64,000 nt of DNA. Source: Thiotrichales bacterium 19S3-11 (lineage in GTDB: Bacteria > Pseudomonadota > Gammaproteobacteria > Francisellales > Francisellaceae). The stretch spans positions 144,993 through 208,992 of the forward strand of contig JAKJJU010000001.1 in the NCBI GenBank assembly GCA_021713295.1. The letters are read 5' to 3'. A program made the translations under genes and the position numbers. The notes beneath the pieces are model-generated. The model did no database searches and was not told the origin of the DNA. It saw only the letters and a program-made list of their open reading frames with translations. Positions 9,331-18,391 of this stretch are shown here, one piece after another; the stretch's first letter is position 1; each line of letters begins with the position of its first letter.

Positions 9331-9360
9331 AAAAAAAAAGGACCAACTTAAGGTCCTTTT
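9331..9360 (-). terminator. Rho-independent terminator between tRNA-fMet and rimP
   Basis: Read on the minus strand there is a stem AAAAGGACC / GGTCCTTTT with a 7-base loop, followed by a run of nine T. It lies 23 bases after the tRNA CCA end and only 5 bases before the rimP ribosome site. The stem is symmetric, so it could also act on the plus strand, but the long T run favours the minus strand. RimP-nusA-infB would need read-through unless a promoter is hidden in the 23 bases after the tRNA. Confidence 0.8.
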
Positions 9361-9383
9361 ATTATTATTAGCTGTTTTAAATT

Positions 9384-9460
<77 letters not shown>

Positions 9461-9473
9461 TCGACAGGATGTG

Positions 9474-9502
9474 ATACTACTGAATTCATCACAAAAAATC
9501 AA
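9474..9502 (-). promoter_or_regulatory. Probable promoter of tRNA-fMet and the rimP-nusA-infB operon
   Basis: On the minus strand -35 TTGATT (9497-9502), a 17-base spacer and -10 TAGTAT (9474-9479) lie 13 bases before the tRNA 5' end. This spacing fits transcription starting a few bases ahead of the mature tRNA. No other convincing minus-strand promoter is visible in this gap. Confidence 0.6.
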
Positions 9503-9566
9503 GTGCTATGTTTATATTTTTATAAATTTATCTTAATTGTTGTGATCATTTTAAATTAATTCTAAA

Positions 9567-9595
9567 TTGAATGATTGCTACATACGCTATACAAT
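9567..9595 (+). promoter_or_regulatory. Probable promoter of the wzz gene
   Basis: A sigma-70-like site has -35 TTGAAT (9567-9572), a 17-base spacer and -10 TACAAT (9590-9595), 41 bases before the ATG at 9637. It is divergent from the tRNA-fMet promoter. Confidence 0.5.
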
Positions 9596-9636
9596 AGCCA
9601 AAGTTTATTAACAAATACACGGATAGAAACATCAAT

Positions 9637-10530
9637 ATGAGCAACGACAATAACGGTCAAATTTATAATAATGACATTATTTCACTATCAGATATTCTAA
9701 ATACGCTAAAAAAACACATAAAGCTATTTTTATTTATTCTAGTTATTGGCGTTATACTATCAATAGGTGCATTTCTTCATAAGAAGAATAATTACGCCTA
9801 TACCTATTATATCAAAAACCCTGAGTACTTTTCTGGAGACAGTTATATCAATCTTATTCCAAACAACCAGCTTAATGATTATTTAAATTTTTATTTGGAC
9901 TTATTTATCAAGCAAGCACCTCCTGAAGTAATACCTTATGCAAAACGTATTTATTTAGAAAGTCCTAAAGATAAAAATAAACCATTTATTCCTATTAATA
10001 TTAATGGTCATCAAGATGAACAAAAAATGCTTAAAATGACTTTAGATAGCTACCTTCAATACAGCAAAAAAAATTTACAAACTAATATTATTGAAAAATT
10101 TAGAATAGATTTAAATCTGAGAAAAACTATATTAGAAAATGAATATGCTAGTCTAGAACAGCTACAAAACCAACTTACTCAAAACTCAAATAATTTAAAA
10201 CAATCTCTAGATAGTCAAACGCAAATTAAGACAAAAAAAGCTATCGCAGTAACAACAATGCAGAGTGCTGCTCTTGTAACATTAGGGAATAATTATATTG
10301 ATTTATCAAATAGACTAATCAATTTAAATACTCAAATTAAAAAAATCAATCTATCACTTGACAGTATACAAAATATACAAATTCAAGGTCCGTTACAACA
10401 AAGCATAACGCCAGTTGGAATAACAAAAAGGCAGGTATTAATATTATCTATTATCGCCTTTATTATACTTGCTTTTATTCTTGTCTTTATAGTGGAGCAG
10501 ATAACCAATTTATTAAATAATAAAAAGTAA
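9637..10530 (+). CDS. wzz: Wzz-type polysaccharide chain-length determinant
   Basis: Wzz proteins span the inner membrane twice and set the modal length of Wzy-polymerised chains. The frame has the right plan: a short cytosolic N-terminus, membrane segment 1 (about residues 30-47, LFLFILVIGVILSIGAFL), a helical periplasmic domain with coiled-coil character (about 145-240), and membrane segment 2 (about 267-287) after a Pro-containing stretch (PVGITKRQ). At 297 residues it is in the short (O-antigen) class and has no tyrosine-kinase domain. It is the only plus-strand gene of the locus, convergent with the first glycosyltransferase gene and 5 bases from its end. Confidence 0.8.
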   Translation: MSNDNNGQIYNNDIISLSDILNTLKKHIKLFLFILVIGVILSIGAFLHKKNNYAYTYYIKNPEYFSGDSYINLIPNNQLNDYLNFYLDLFIKQAPPEVIPYAKRIYLESPKDKNKPFIPININGHQDEQKMLKMTLDSYLQYSKKNLQTNIIEKFRIDLNLRKTILENEYASLEQLQNQLTQNSNNLKQSLDSQTQIKTKKAIAVTTMQSAALVTLGNNYIDLSNRLINLNTQIKKINLSLDSIQNIQIQGPLQQSITPVGITKRQVLILSIIAFIILAFILVFIVEQITNLLNNKK

Positions 10531-10535
10531 CTACC

Positions 10536-11654
10536 TTAAGCTAACAACTTAACTATTGCTGCATTAACTATTTGATCAGAAAATTCCTTTTCAACCATTG
10601 TTCTACCTGCAACTGCAAATTGCTTTCTTAATTGATGATCATTTGCTAATTTTAGAATTGCACCAGCTAGTGTGTGAGCATCTCTAACAGGAACTAAAAT
10701 ACCATTAACACCATTTCTGCAAATTTCACGACAACCAGGTACATCGGTTGCAATAATTGCCCTTTGTGAAGCTGCAGCTTCTAATAATGATTTAGGTAGG
10801 CCTTCTCGATAAGATGGTAATACAGCAATATGTGAATTCTGATAAAGCTGTGCAATATCATCTCTATGTCCTAACCAGTGAATAATACCTTGCTTATGCC
10901 AACTAATTAAAGTCTCTTGAGTTAGTGTATTAGGGTTAGCATTGTGAACATCACCTACTAATTGAATAACAATATGGTCATGGCCTTGCTTTTTTAATAA
11001 TTCAGCCGCTTCAAATAACTCAACAATACCCTTATCTTTTAACATCCTAGCAACACAAGTAACAACAACATGATCAGTTGCAGGCTCTTTTGAGGCATAA
11101 TAATGATTAATATCAACTCCTGAGCCTTGAACTAGAAGCAATCGTTTTTCACTAATCACAGAGCTACTCAAATAATTAAAATCATCTTGATTCTGACAGA
11201 TTAAACTAACTTTCCTACTTAAAGACAGAATTTTTAGTAATTTGATTATAATATACTTTATTACATTAACTGATTTTTTCTTTGATAAACTAAGATAGCC
11301 TAACCCTGCAATCATACCAATAAAGAAATTTGCCTTAGAGAATTTAAATGCAATTAATGAAACAAATACCATACGAAATGCAACTGCAAAAACGTACTCT
11401 GGCTTAACTTGATTAATAAATTGCCTTATTTTTATAACAAGCTTTATATCAGATTTAGAGTCGATACCCTTTGAACGGATACCTAAATCATGAACTTCAA
11501 TACCATATTTCTCAATTTCACGCTTAGCTCCTATCGATCCTAAACTTGTTGCAAGATAAATTTGATGACCTTTGCATTGTAACGCCAGTGCTAAAGATAA
11601 GCGATGCGATAAAAAATATTTATCATCTGAGACCACAAAAAGCACTCTAGCCAT
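10536..11654 (-). CDS. Glycosyltransferase family 4
   Basis: This is a GT-B retaining glycosyltransferase that adds one sugar to the lipid-linked repeat unit on the cytosolic face. The N-terminal acceptor half opens with ARVLFVVSDDKYFLSHRL. The C-terminal half has the nucleotide-sugar signature: VVTCVARMLKDKGIVELFEA, then YREGLPKSLLEAAASQRAII, which carries the E-x7-E motif, then a GVNGILVPVRD loop. Length 372 is typical. Similar enzymes in O-antigen loci transfer HexNAc or rhamnose, but donor and linkage cannot be read from sequence. It is the last gene of the minus-strand array, 3 bases after the asparagine-synthase gene. No terminator is obvious. Confidence 0.88.
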   Translation of the reverse strand: MARVLFVVSDDKYFLSHRLSLALALQCKGHQIYLATSLGSIGAKREIEKYGIEVHDLGIRSKGIDSKSDIKLVIKIRQFINQVKPEYVFAVAFRMVFVSLIAFKFSKANFFIGMIAGLGYLSLSKKKSVNVIKYIIIKLLKILSLSRKVSLICQNQDDFNYLSSSVISEKRLLLVQGSGVDINHYYASKEPATDHVVVTCVARMLKDKGIVELFEAAELLKKQGHDHIVIQLVGDVHNANPNTLTQETLISWHKQGIIHWLGHRDDIAQLYQNSHIAVLPSYREGLPKSLLEAAASQRAIIATDVPGCREICRNGVNGILVPVRDAHTLAGAILKLANDHQLRKQFAVAGRTMVEKEFSDQIVNAAIVKLLA

Positions 11655-11657
11655 AGA

Positions 11658-13565
11658 TCATGCACCTTGCCACTTTTCAAGCCAAGCCTGAAACATTAAA
11701 ATATTCCAAAGCCCTGCTTGCCAGTTGTTCTTAGCACTCAAGTGCTCATCCCAGTACTTAAGCACTTTTTTTGCATCTAAATAGCCTTGCTGTTGCAATG
11801 AGCTGGCATTAAGCAAATCAAAAGCCCAATCTTTCAATTCACAACGAAGCCATTTCGCTAAAGGCACAGCAAATCCCATTTTAGGTCGAGCAATTAATTT
11901 TTGTGGTACATAGCGATAAAGCAAATCCCGCAATACTAATTTTCCAACACCCTTTTGAATTTTATAATCAATTGGTAATTGCCATGCAAACTCATAAAGA
12001 CGATGATCTAAGAAAGGTACTCTAGTTTCTAAAGAAACAGCCATAGCTGCCCTATCTACTTTCGTTAAAATATCATCCATCATATAGGTTTTTGAATCAA
12101 TAAACATCATTAACTCTGGGTAAGCAATAGCTTGATGCGTTAAATGAGCATATGAATCTAATACTGGGTATTCGTTAGCTCCTAATACAAATTCAGTTCG
12201 ATATAACTGTGAGCATATCACGCGATAAAGATCTAAATTTTCACCATTGGTATATTTAAAAATATTTTTAAGTTTAAAAAGTTTATCTGTTAACTGAGCA
12301 TGCTTTTTTGATCGATATTTCAACAACCTGATAAGCGATAAAGGCGCTAATTGAATACTCGATTTCATCAAAGAATTTTTATAATATTTGTCTTTAATTT
12401 TTTCAGCAAAAAAATAGCGATTATAGCCACCAAACAGTTCATCCCCTGCATCACCTGATAAACTAACTGTGACCTGTGACTTAGCAATCTCACTGACAAG
12501 AAAAGTAGGAATTTGAGATGAGTCTGCAAACGGCTCGTCATACATTAAAGGCAGCTTATCAACAACATTTAATGCATCCTGCTCTGTAACATATTTCTCT
12601 ATATGATTTGTACCTAAATGCTTGGCTATATCAGCTGCAAAATTTGCTTCATTAAATTCACTATCAGAAAAACCAATGCTAAAAGTATTGATTTTCTCTG
12701 AGGAAATAGATTGCATTAAAGCGACAATTAAAGATGAGTCAATCCCCCCTGATAAAAATGCTCCTAATGGCACATCAGCTTGCATTTGCAATGACAATGT
12801 CTCTTTTAACTTCACTTCTAGCAAATCAACTGCTTGCTGATAAGTTCCATCAAATTTTTTCTGACTTAAAATTGCTTCATCTTTTAACCAATACGGATAT
12901 TTGACTTGCTCTCTTTTAGCATCAATACGTAAGATAAAACCTGGTTCAAGTTTATATATCTGCTGATAAATTGAATAAGGCGTTGGTACATAACTATAAC
13001 GCATATAAGTTGCAAGTGCATTACGATCAATTTCAAATGCCCAACCATAAGATGATAAAGCTCTTAATGCTTTTAATTCCGAAGCAAAAGCAAATACATT
13101 ATTTTGAATACCATAATACAATGGTTTTTCACCAAACCGATCTCTTGCTAAATATAGGCACTTAGACTGAATATGTAGCGCAGCAAAAGCAAACATACCA
13201 ACACATTTTTTTAACGTATCTTCAAGGCCCCAAATATCAATTGCATTAATTAAAATTTCTGTATCACTATTGCTGTTAAAAGTAATATTTCTATCTGACT
13301 GCAATTGTTTTTTTATCTCCAGATAATTATATATTTCTCCATTATAAACAATCATCCACTCTTTAGAATGAGCAAGCATTGGTTGATGACCTAACAAAGA
13401 TAAATCATGAATAGATAAGCGTTGATGACCTAATGCAATATTTTGATGACACCAAACACCCTTATCGTCAGGTCCTCGATGTATTAACGGCTTTAGCATA
13501 TCAGAGATTATGCTTTCATTAACCATGTTATGATTATAATCTACTATGCCCGCTATTCCACACAT
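11658..13565 (-). CDS. asnB: Asparagine synthase-type amidotransferase (WbpS/WbtH-like)
   Basis: The protein has an N-terminal class II glutaminase domain with nucleophile Cys2 (MCGIAGIVDYN) and the RGPDD and GHQRLSIHDLS motifs. A synthetase domain follows with the PP-loop FLSGGIDSSL, SLSGDAGDELFGGYNRYF and SLETRVPFLDH. Glutamine-dependent enzymes of this type make asparagine. Copies inside O-antigen loci (WbpS, Francisella WbtH) instead are thought to amidate sugar uronic acids, giving GalNAcAN-type residues. The UDP-HexNAc dehydrogenase in this locus would supply the acid, so amidation is the likelier role (inference). Length 635 is normal. Confidence 0.9.
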   Translation of the reverse strand: MCGIAGIVDYNHNMVNESIISDMLKPLIHRGPDDKGVWCHQNIALGHQRLSIHDLSLLGHQPMLAHSKEWMIVYNGEIYNYLEIKKQLQSDRNITFNSNSDTEILINAIDIWGLEDTLKKCVGMFAFAALHIQSKCLYLARDRFGEKPLYYGIQNNVFAFASELKALRALSSYGWAFEIDRNALATYMRYSYVPTPYSIYQQIYKLEPGFILRIDAKREQVKYPYWLKDEAILSQKKFDGTYQQAVDLLEVKLKETLSLQMQADVPLGAFLSGGIDSSLIVALMQSISSEKINTFSIGFSDSEFNEANFAADIAKHLGTNHIEKYVTEQDALNVVDKLPLMYDEPFADSSQIPTFLVSEIAKSQVTVSLSGDAGDELFGGYNRYFFAEKIKDKYYKNSLMKSSIQLAPLSLIRLLKYRSKKHAQLTDKLFKLKNIFKYTNGENLDLYRVICSQLYRTEFVLGANEYPVLDSYAHLTHQAIAYPELMMFIDSKTYMMDDILTKVDRAAMAVSLETRVPFLDHRLYEFAWQLPIDYKIQKGVGKLVLRDLLYRYVPQKLIARPKMGFAVPLAKWLRCELKDWAFDLLNASSLQQQGYLDAKKVLKYWDEHLSAKNNWQAGLWNILMFQAWLEKWQGA

Positions 13566-13585
13566 ACAATTTTTTTACCTTTACA

Positions 13586-14773
13586 TTACACTACTTCATT
13601 TAAGCTTTTTAGCTGCTCAATAAAACGCTGATAGCTTAACACTGGTTTTAATGACTCACAATAATATTCACCAGCTAGCGAGATATCACTTAATTTTTCT
13701 TTTTCCATTTTTTGTAATTGCCTAATAACAACACATAGATTCTCAACAGTTCCATCATATGCAATAAAATGCTCGCCCTCAACTAAACCTAGCCCCTCAT
13801 AGTAACCTTTTTGTGCAATTAAAACACAACCGCAAGCCATAGCTTCAAAAGCACCAATAGCAGGAAACCCAACACTTTCTTCACCTATTACGGCAAATTT
13901 ATAATCATTATACAATGATACAATATCAAAACTGAAATATTTCTTTTGACTTGCAAAGAATAATTTAAATATTTTCTTTAATTTTGATGATTTTGAGACT
14001 TCACGATAACCACTAATTTTTACATCAATGATACCTGATAATTGATCTTTTTTTTCATAAAGTAATTTTCTAACTGGATGATATGAAGAACAATCAAAAA
14101 AACGCAAATAATCTTCATAGTTTGATTTTGGCTTTTCTTCATATAGATTGTGGAAAGAACCAGTTGTAATGGCATAATTATTGCGCTTGGCAAAATCTTT
14201 TTGACGTACAAATCGCGGTTGAATTGAAAAAGGAATAATTAAGATTTTTTTGCTATACCAAGAAAAATAATGTTGAAAGTAGGCATTTTTTCCAATATCT
14301 GAATCACCACATAGCCAAACATCTGCTAATTGCTTTATATGGTTTGCTTTTTCTTTTGTTGCAACAAAATAATGACTTAAGTGAAAGATAACCTGCTTAA
14401 AGCGATTTAAATTGTCAACTCTTAAAGAAAATGGTCCCCTTGCCCCTTTATAGGACATAGCAAATAAAACCAAATCTTTAGCTTCAGTAATATCAATAAA
14501 ATTTATTTTATCTTTAAAATCATTTATCTTTAGCCATTTTTTTATTTCAATACTAGTAATAGCTTTACGAATTACCTTAGGTAATCTACCAAAATAGCGA
14601 TCATGCAAATAAGCAGATGAACTATAATCAATATAAACATTAATCTTCTTATTTTCTTTTAGAATACCATCAAATATATAACCATATTTTTTTAAAGCTC
14701 TACGTTTAAGCAACTTATAATGCGGTGGCGCACTAAAAAAATCATCAACATGAGGATTATAAAAAACAATCAT
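13586..14773 (-). CDS. Probable GT-B glycosyltransferase
   Basis: The 395-residue protein has no membrane segment or signal peptide. The C-terminal third carries the GT-B donor-site pattern ESVGFPAIGAFEAMACGCVL, as in PF00534/PF13524-type transferases, while the N-terminal half is diverged and rich in Lys and aromatic residues. It overlaps the stop of the preceding family 2 transferase gene by one base, so the two are probably translated together. Donor and acceptor are unknown. The assignment rests on the C-terminal motif and the context. Confidence 0.68.
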   Translation of the reverse strand: MIVFYNPHVDDFFSAPPHYKLLKRRALKKYGYIFDGILKENKKINVYIDYSSSAYLHDRYFGRLPKVIRKAITSIEIKKWLKINDFKDKINFIDITEAKDLVLFAMSYKGARGPFSLRVDNLNRFKQVIFHLSHYFVATKEKANHIKQLADVWLCGDSDIGKNAYFQHYFSWYSKKILIIPFSIQPRFVRQKDFAKRNNYAITTGSFHNLYEEKPKSNYEDYLRFFDCSSYHPVRKLLYEKKDQLSGIIDVKISGYREVSKSSKLKKIFKLFFASQKKYFSFDIVSLYNDYKFAVIGEESVGFPAIGAFEAMACGCVLIAQKGYYEGLGLVEGEHFIAYDGTVENLCVVIRQLQKMEKEKLSDISLAGEYYCESLKPVLSYQRFIEQLKSLNEVV

Positions 14774-15576
14774 TATTTACCTCTAGCTAAATTATATAAA
14801 AAACCAACAATAGCATATATGATTGCTTTAACTCTATAAGAAAATCGAAGTTTATAAGGCATATACATTTTAAATTCTTTTAACCATAAATGATGGCCTC
14901 TTGCTAATAAAGGTAAACGCTTCATAAAGCCTTTTGTTGCTGATAAACGATCATCTCTATCTTGAATATAAATCCTAATTGCTAAGTCTGATAAAATAGC
15001 AGAGCCAAAATCACGGATAATACGGCAACAACCAAGGCCTTCATAACCTCTTAAACTAGAGATATAAGGCGATCTTTTAACCATACTTTTATTAATTGCC
15101 GCTATTGCTTCTCCATAAGATGTATACTTAACATATTCATATATATCAAGTATTTTATCATCCTCGAAATGTTGGCCAACAAATTCCCCATTTTGATCAA
15201 TACATCGGAAAAATATCAATGGATGATGATGATATTTGATTAAAGCTTCTTTAAGTTTTGGCATAATACCATCTATAAATATATCATCTGAGTCTAAGAA
15301 AATAACCCACTGCCCTTTTGCGATTTCATAGCCTGCATTTTTTGCACCAGAGACGCCAACATTTTTCTCTAAAGCCTTTACTATAATATTACCGTCTTTA
15401 ATTTCTCGATCATACTTTTCAAGCAAATAAGTACTTGTACCATCACTTGAAGCATCATCAACAATAATAATTTCAAGTGATTGGTCAGTGCTGTGCTTTT
15501 GAGTAGTTACTGACTCAATTGCATTAACTAATACATCAATACGATTAAATGAAGTGATAACAACGCTTAAAAACAT
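14773..15576 (-). CDS. Glycosyltransferase family 2
   Basis: A GT-A inverting transferase is clear from LSVVITSFNRIDVLVNAIES at the N-terminus, IIIVDDASSDGT, KNVGVSGAKNAGYEIAKGQW and the metal-binding FLDSDD. At 267 residues it is compact, with a hydrophobic, basic C-terminal segment (AIIYAIVGFLYNLARGK) that could sit on the membrane. It probably adds one sugar of the repeat unit in the cytosol. The gene starts 9 bases after the nucleotidyltransferase gene ends. Confidence 0.88.
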   Translation of the reverse strand: MFLSVVITSFNRIDVLVNAIESVTTQKHSTDQSLEIIIVDDASSDGTSTYLLEKYDREIKDGNIIVKALEKNVGVSGAKNAGYEIAKGQWVIFLDSDDIFIDGIMPKLKEALIKYHHHPLIFFRCIDQNGEFVGQHFEDDKILDIYEYVKYTSYGEAIAAINKSMVKRSPYISSLRGYEGLGCCRIIRDFGSAILSDLAIRIYIQDRDDRLSATKGFMKRLPLLARGHHLWLKEFKMYMPYKLRFSYRVKAIIYAIVGFLYNLARGK

Positions 15577-15585
15577 AACTACAGC

Positions 15586-16341
15586 CTACACTAATTGAAA
15601 TTTCATATGCTCTGAACTATTACAAAATGCTTCATACTCTCTAGGTACACCGCAAAAAATAACATCTTCACTGTTAATAACATTAAAACGAATATCTTTT
15701 CCCTGTTCTATTGCATAATTATACATTGGTGCAATATAGTACTCACGACCATCAAGCTGATTTAGCGTCAATTTTTTATAATTTTCAAATATATGCATAA
15801 AATCAGAAGCACATCGCCAATAATATAACCCAGTACAGCAATACTCTGATATCTCTTTTTTTTCTGCCGTGAGCACTACTTTATTCGTCTCTGATGTATC
15901 TGGCAATACATTACTCCAATTCTTACCTGTACCAATAAATGTCTCTAAATAGCCATCAACTTCAGTTAAATCAAACTCCTTGGGATAGTAATATCCCGGA
16001 CGAAATGTATCAATATTAAAAATTAATAATGAATCATCATGCACTTTAGCTAATTTTAACCCAAGATAAACTGTTTCAGCCTGACCTTTTGTTGCCTCTT
16101 CTAAAAGAATAATCTCATAGTTTGTAATTCCCAATAGTTGGCATTGATGCACTATAAAAGATTTTGTAGATGCAACATCTAAAGCAATAAATAAAAATTT
16201 TTCAGTATGAAAATATGCCTTAAAACTAATAATAGAATAATAAAATAAACTATAGCCATGCGCTTGTAACATATATTTAGGCTTCACATAGCCAGCATTT
16301 TTAAAACGGCTTGATAATCCAGCCATCGGTATAACAATCAT
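15586..16341 (-). CDS. Sugar/polyol-phosphate nucleotidyltransferase
   Basis: A nucleotidyltransferase fold of the NTP_transferase type is seen from the N-terminal signature IPMAGLSSRFKNAGYVKPKY (Mg/nucleotide loop plus the catalytic-site Lys of PK), ATKGQAETVYLGL and FNIDTF. At 251 residues it resembles capsule-locus cytidylyl/uridylyltransferases more than RmlA. It would activate a phosphorylated substrate with NTP. It lies between a kinase fusion (16345) and a transferase gene, and is one of three linked genes with a kinase and an EcbF-type phosphatase. The activated compound cannot be named. Confidence 0.75.
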   Translation of the reverse strand: MIVIPMAGLSSRFKNAGYVKPKYMLQAHGYSLFYYSIISFKAYFHTEKFLFIALDVASTKSFIVHQCQLLGITNYEIILLEEATKGQAETVYLGLKLAKVHDDSLLIFNIDTFRPGYYYPKEFDLTEVDGYLETFIGTGKNWSNVLPDTSETNKVVLTAEKKEISEYCCTGLYYWRCASDFMHIFENYKKLTLNQLDGREYYIAPMYNYAIEQGKDIRFNVINSEDVIFCGVPREYEAFCNSSEHMKFQLV

Positions 16342-16344
16342 TTC

Positions 16345-17922
16345 TTAACCTAACTTCTCTAATTTTTGATATAATCTAAGTGCATTCGCAATAAATGCTT
16401 TTTGTCGATCCGGTCGATCATAGTGTAATGGTAACATGGATAAAAAAAGATGTACTGAAATAGCAATAATCTCTTTTTCAGAATACCTACCAAGCAATGT
16501 TGATTTAAATATTTTTTCCAAAGATACCTGTAGATCATCTTCTAGATAAAAAGAAATGCTCGAAACACAATCATCCTTGTTTGTCGTTAATTTGCATTGA
16601 TTTGCAATAATTAGATCATACATGCCTACTACAGAATGATATAACTTTGCTAGGTCATAGCGTCGATCACCATAAATCGTAAAGTTTCCCACAGGATCTA
16701 CACCTCTTGGGTCTACGCATTTAACTGCTTGAACACGACTATCAAATAACAAGTTACTAAAACAAAAATCACCATGAACAATGCAAATATCATCTAGTGT
16801 GGCAGGTTGGATAAATTGAGCGCTTTTATGTGCAATATCTATTAAACTTAACGCGTTATTTTCTTCAACAACTATTTGCTTATTAATATCATATCCAGAT
16901 TGATGTTGATATTGGTTTAAGCGCATTAAAGTCTTCTCCAGATACATAGAGTCAACACAATCTAAATCAATGGTATCTACTGGTTTTTCTTTTGAAAAAT
17001 CTACTAATACTTTTCTTATTGCACGTAACACACCAAGCCAAAAGCCTTCAGATAGCCTAGCAAAAACCAATAAGTCAGATAAGGGCAACAAGTATAAGTA
17101 TTCTAAACTATAAATAATCTCACCTGTTTTACTAAAGTCTAATAGTTGGGGGGTATGAATTCGCAATTGATCTGGAAGCTGTTCAAACCAATTACCTTCA
17201 GCATAGATTTTTTTTGCATTCGATGGTGAGGATTTAGTCACTAAACGTGGCGTCATCTTCAAGGCATTGAATGCACGCTCAGTTGTCATTAAACTTCTTG
17301 AATGAAAAAAACTATTAATATGGCCGAAATCCAACCATTGCCCTGTGGATGAAACCGTTACTGAGTAACGTTTAAAGTATACCTCCATCGCTTTTATAAA
17401 ATTACCTTGAAGCTCTATTAATAACTTCATAAAATAAAGTGGAGAAGAAAATGAAAAAAAACCTGAAATTACTTCTTCTGATTCTTGTGCCCATACATTT
17501 TGAATTTCATCACCTCTAAAAGCCGCACGCAAATAAAAACCTTTATTAGGATGCACTGAAATTAAATCCCTACTTTGAAATTGGGCATTAATAAATAGTG
17601 TATCACCATGCAAAATTTTTAAGGATTTAAACGTTTTACCTGATGCATTCCAACAGTATAAAATTGAATCCCCAAGTGTTAAACCATCAGGCACTCTGAT
17701 AATTGTTACATTTAATTCTTTAAGGTTCTCTAAATCAAATTTATTAATTTCAAATGATTTCGGTAACGATAAAAAAATCTCTTCATCATATTGTCGTTTT
17801 AAAAAATCTATTTGCTTATGATATAACCTTTGGTGGCCTATAAATAGAAAACTAGGAGGTAACAAGCCTACTTCTGTTGCAAATTCACCATCAATATAGG
17901 CACCAGATGCAATTAAAATCAT
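16345..17922 (-). CDS. Nucleotidyltransferase-like / aminoglycoside-phosphotransferase-type kinase fusion
   Basis: Two parts are visible in 525 residues. Residues 1-225 resemble a sugar nucleotidyltransferase (LLPPSFLFIGHQRLYHKQ; LHGDTLF; WLDFGHINSFF), but the usual G-x-G-T-R nucleotide loop is absent and the P-K pair reads P-P, so this half may not be catalytic. Residues about 260-525 look like a choline/aminoglycoside kinase: HGDFCFSN (383-390) is the Brenner-type catalytic loop, and VDPRG (403-407) sits at the metal-binding position, followed by YDLAKLYHS. It overlaps the preceding phosphatase gene by 4 bases. It probably phosphorylates a small polyol or sugar used by the locus (inference). 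Confidence 0.65.
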   Translation of the reverse strand: MILIASGAYIDGEFATEVGLLPPSFLFIGHQRLYHKQIDFLKRQYDEEIFLSLPKSFEINKFDLENLKELNVTIIRVPDGLTLGDSILYCWNASGKTFKSLKILHGDTLFINAQFQSRDLISVHPNKGFYLRAAFRGDEIQNVWAQESEEVISGFFSFSSPLYFMKLLIELQGNFIKAMEVYFKRYSVTVSSTGQWLDFGHINSFFHSRSLMTTERAFNALKMTPRLVTKSSPSNAKKIYAEGNWFEQLPDQLRIHTPQLLDFSKTGEIIYSLEYLYLLPLSDLLVFARLSEGFWLGVLRAIRKVLVDFSKEKPVDTIDLDCVDSMYLEKTLMRLNQYQHQSGYDINKQIVVEENNALSLIDIAHKSAQFIQPATLDDICIVHGDFCFSNLLFDSRVQAVKCVDPRGVDPVGNFTIYGDRRYDLAKLYHSVVGMYDLIIANQCKLTTNKDDCVSSISFYLEDDLQVSLEKIFKSTLLGRYSEKEIIAISVHLFLSMLPLHYDRPDRQKAFIANALRLYQKLEKLG

Positions 17923-18320
17923 TTTATGACAACATCCTCTTTATGATAGTTAGTTTCATTAGCTAAAAGTGATTTGATTTCATCATAGCTTTTATCAATA
18001 AATTCTGACGGTCTAATTGCTTTATCATCGACATAAAACCCATCAAAGCCACACCATGGCTTACCAACAATCACTTCATCACAAGGTACATCATGTTTAT
18101 CTAACCATTGAATGATTTCAGGCAATGTATGCATATTAATTAAACCAATATTACCTTGATATGTACGCATATTACGACTTGTGAAAATTGTAATTCTAAA
18201 GCCCATTTTTTTATATTGGCGTAACTTTTCCACCACCTCAAGATTAATCGATTTTTCACTATAAGGTTTTTTTGACTCAACCGTCAATGTCCCATCTAAA
18301 TCAATTACCAAGTTTTTCAT
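17919..18320 (-). CDS. Capsule-biosynthesis phosphatase, EcbF/BcbF-type HAD
   Basis: A small HAD phosphatase. Motif I is IDLDGTL with Asp7 and Asp9, motif II is the Ser in FTSRNMRTYQGN, the motif III Lys is in VGKPWCG, and the acidic pair is in YVDDKAIRPSEF. The run NMRTYQGN...HTLPEI...GKPWCGFDGFYVDD is typical of the EcbF/BcbF family known from Pasteurella and Actinobacillus capsule loci. I chose the ATG at 18320 (MKNLVIDL), preceded by AAGGG. The family lacks a bulky cap domain, so its substrate is probably a small phosphate ester. It heads the phosphatase-kinase-nucleotidyltransferase group. Confidence 0.8.
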   Translation of the reverse strand: MKNLVIDLDGTLTVESKKPYSEKSINLEVVEKLRQYKKMGFRITIFTSRNMRTYQGNIGLINMHTLPEIIQWLDKHDVPCDEVIVGKPWCGFDGFYVDDKAIRPSEFIDKSYDEIKSLLANETNYHKEDVVIK

Positions 18321-18391
18321 TTTTACCCTTAACAACAATAACTTATTAAATACTATATGGTCTAAAAGTTAATTAACCTATACCAGAGTTA

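Noticed and set aside
9637..10530. Wzc-type tyrosine autokinase and capsule export
   Set aside because: The protein has no kinase domain and no Wza or Wzb gene is nearby; the short Wzz class fits.
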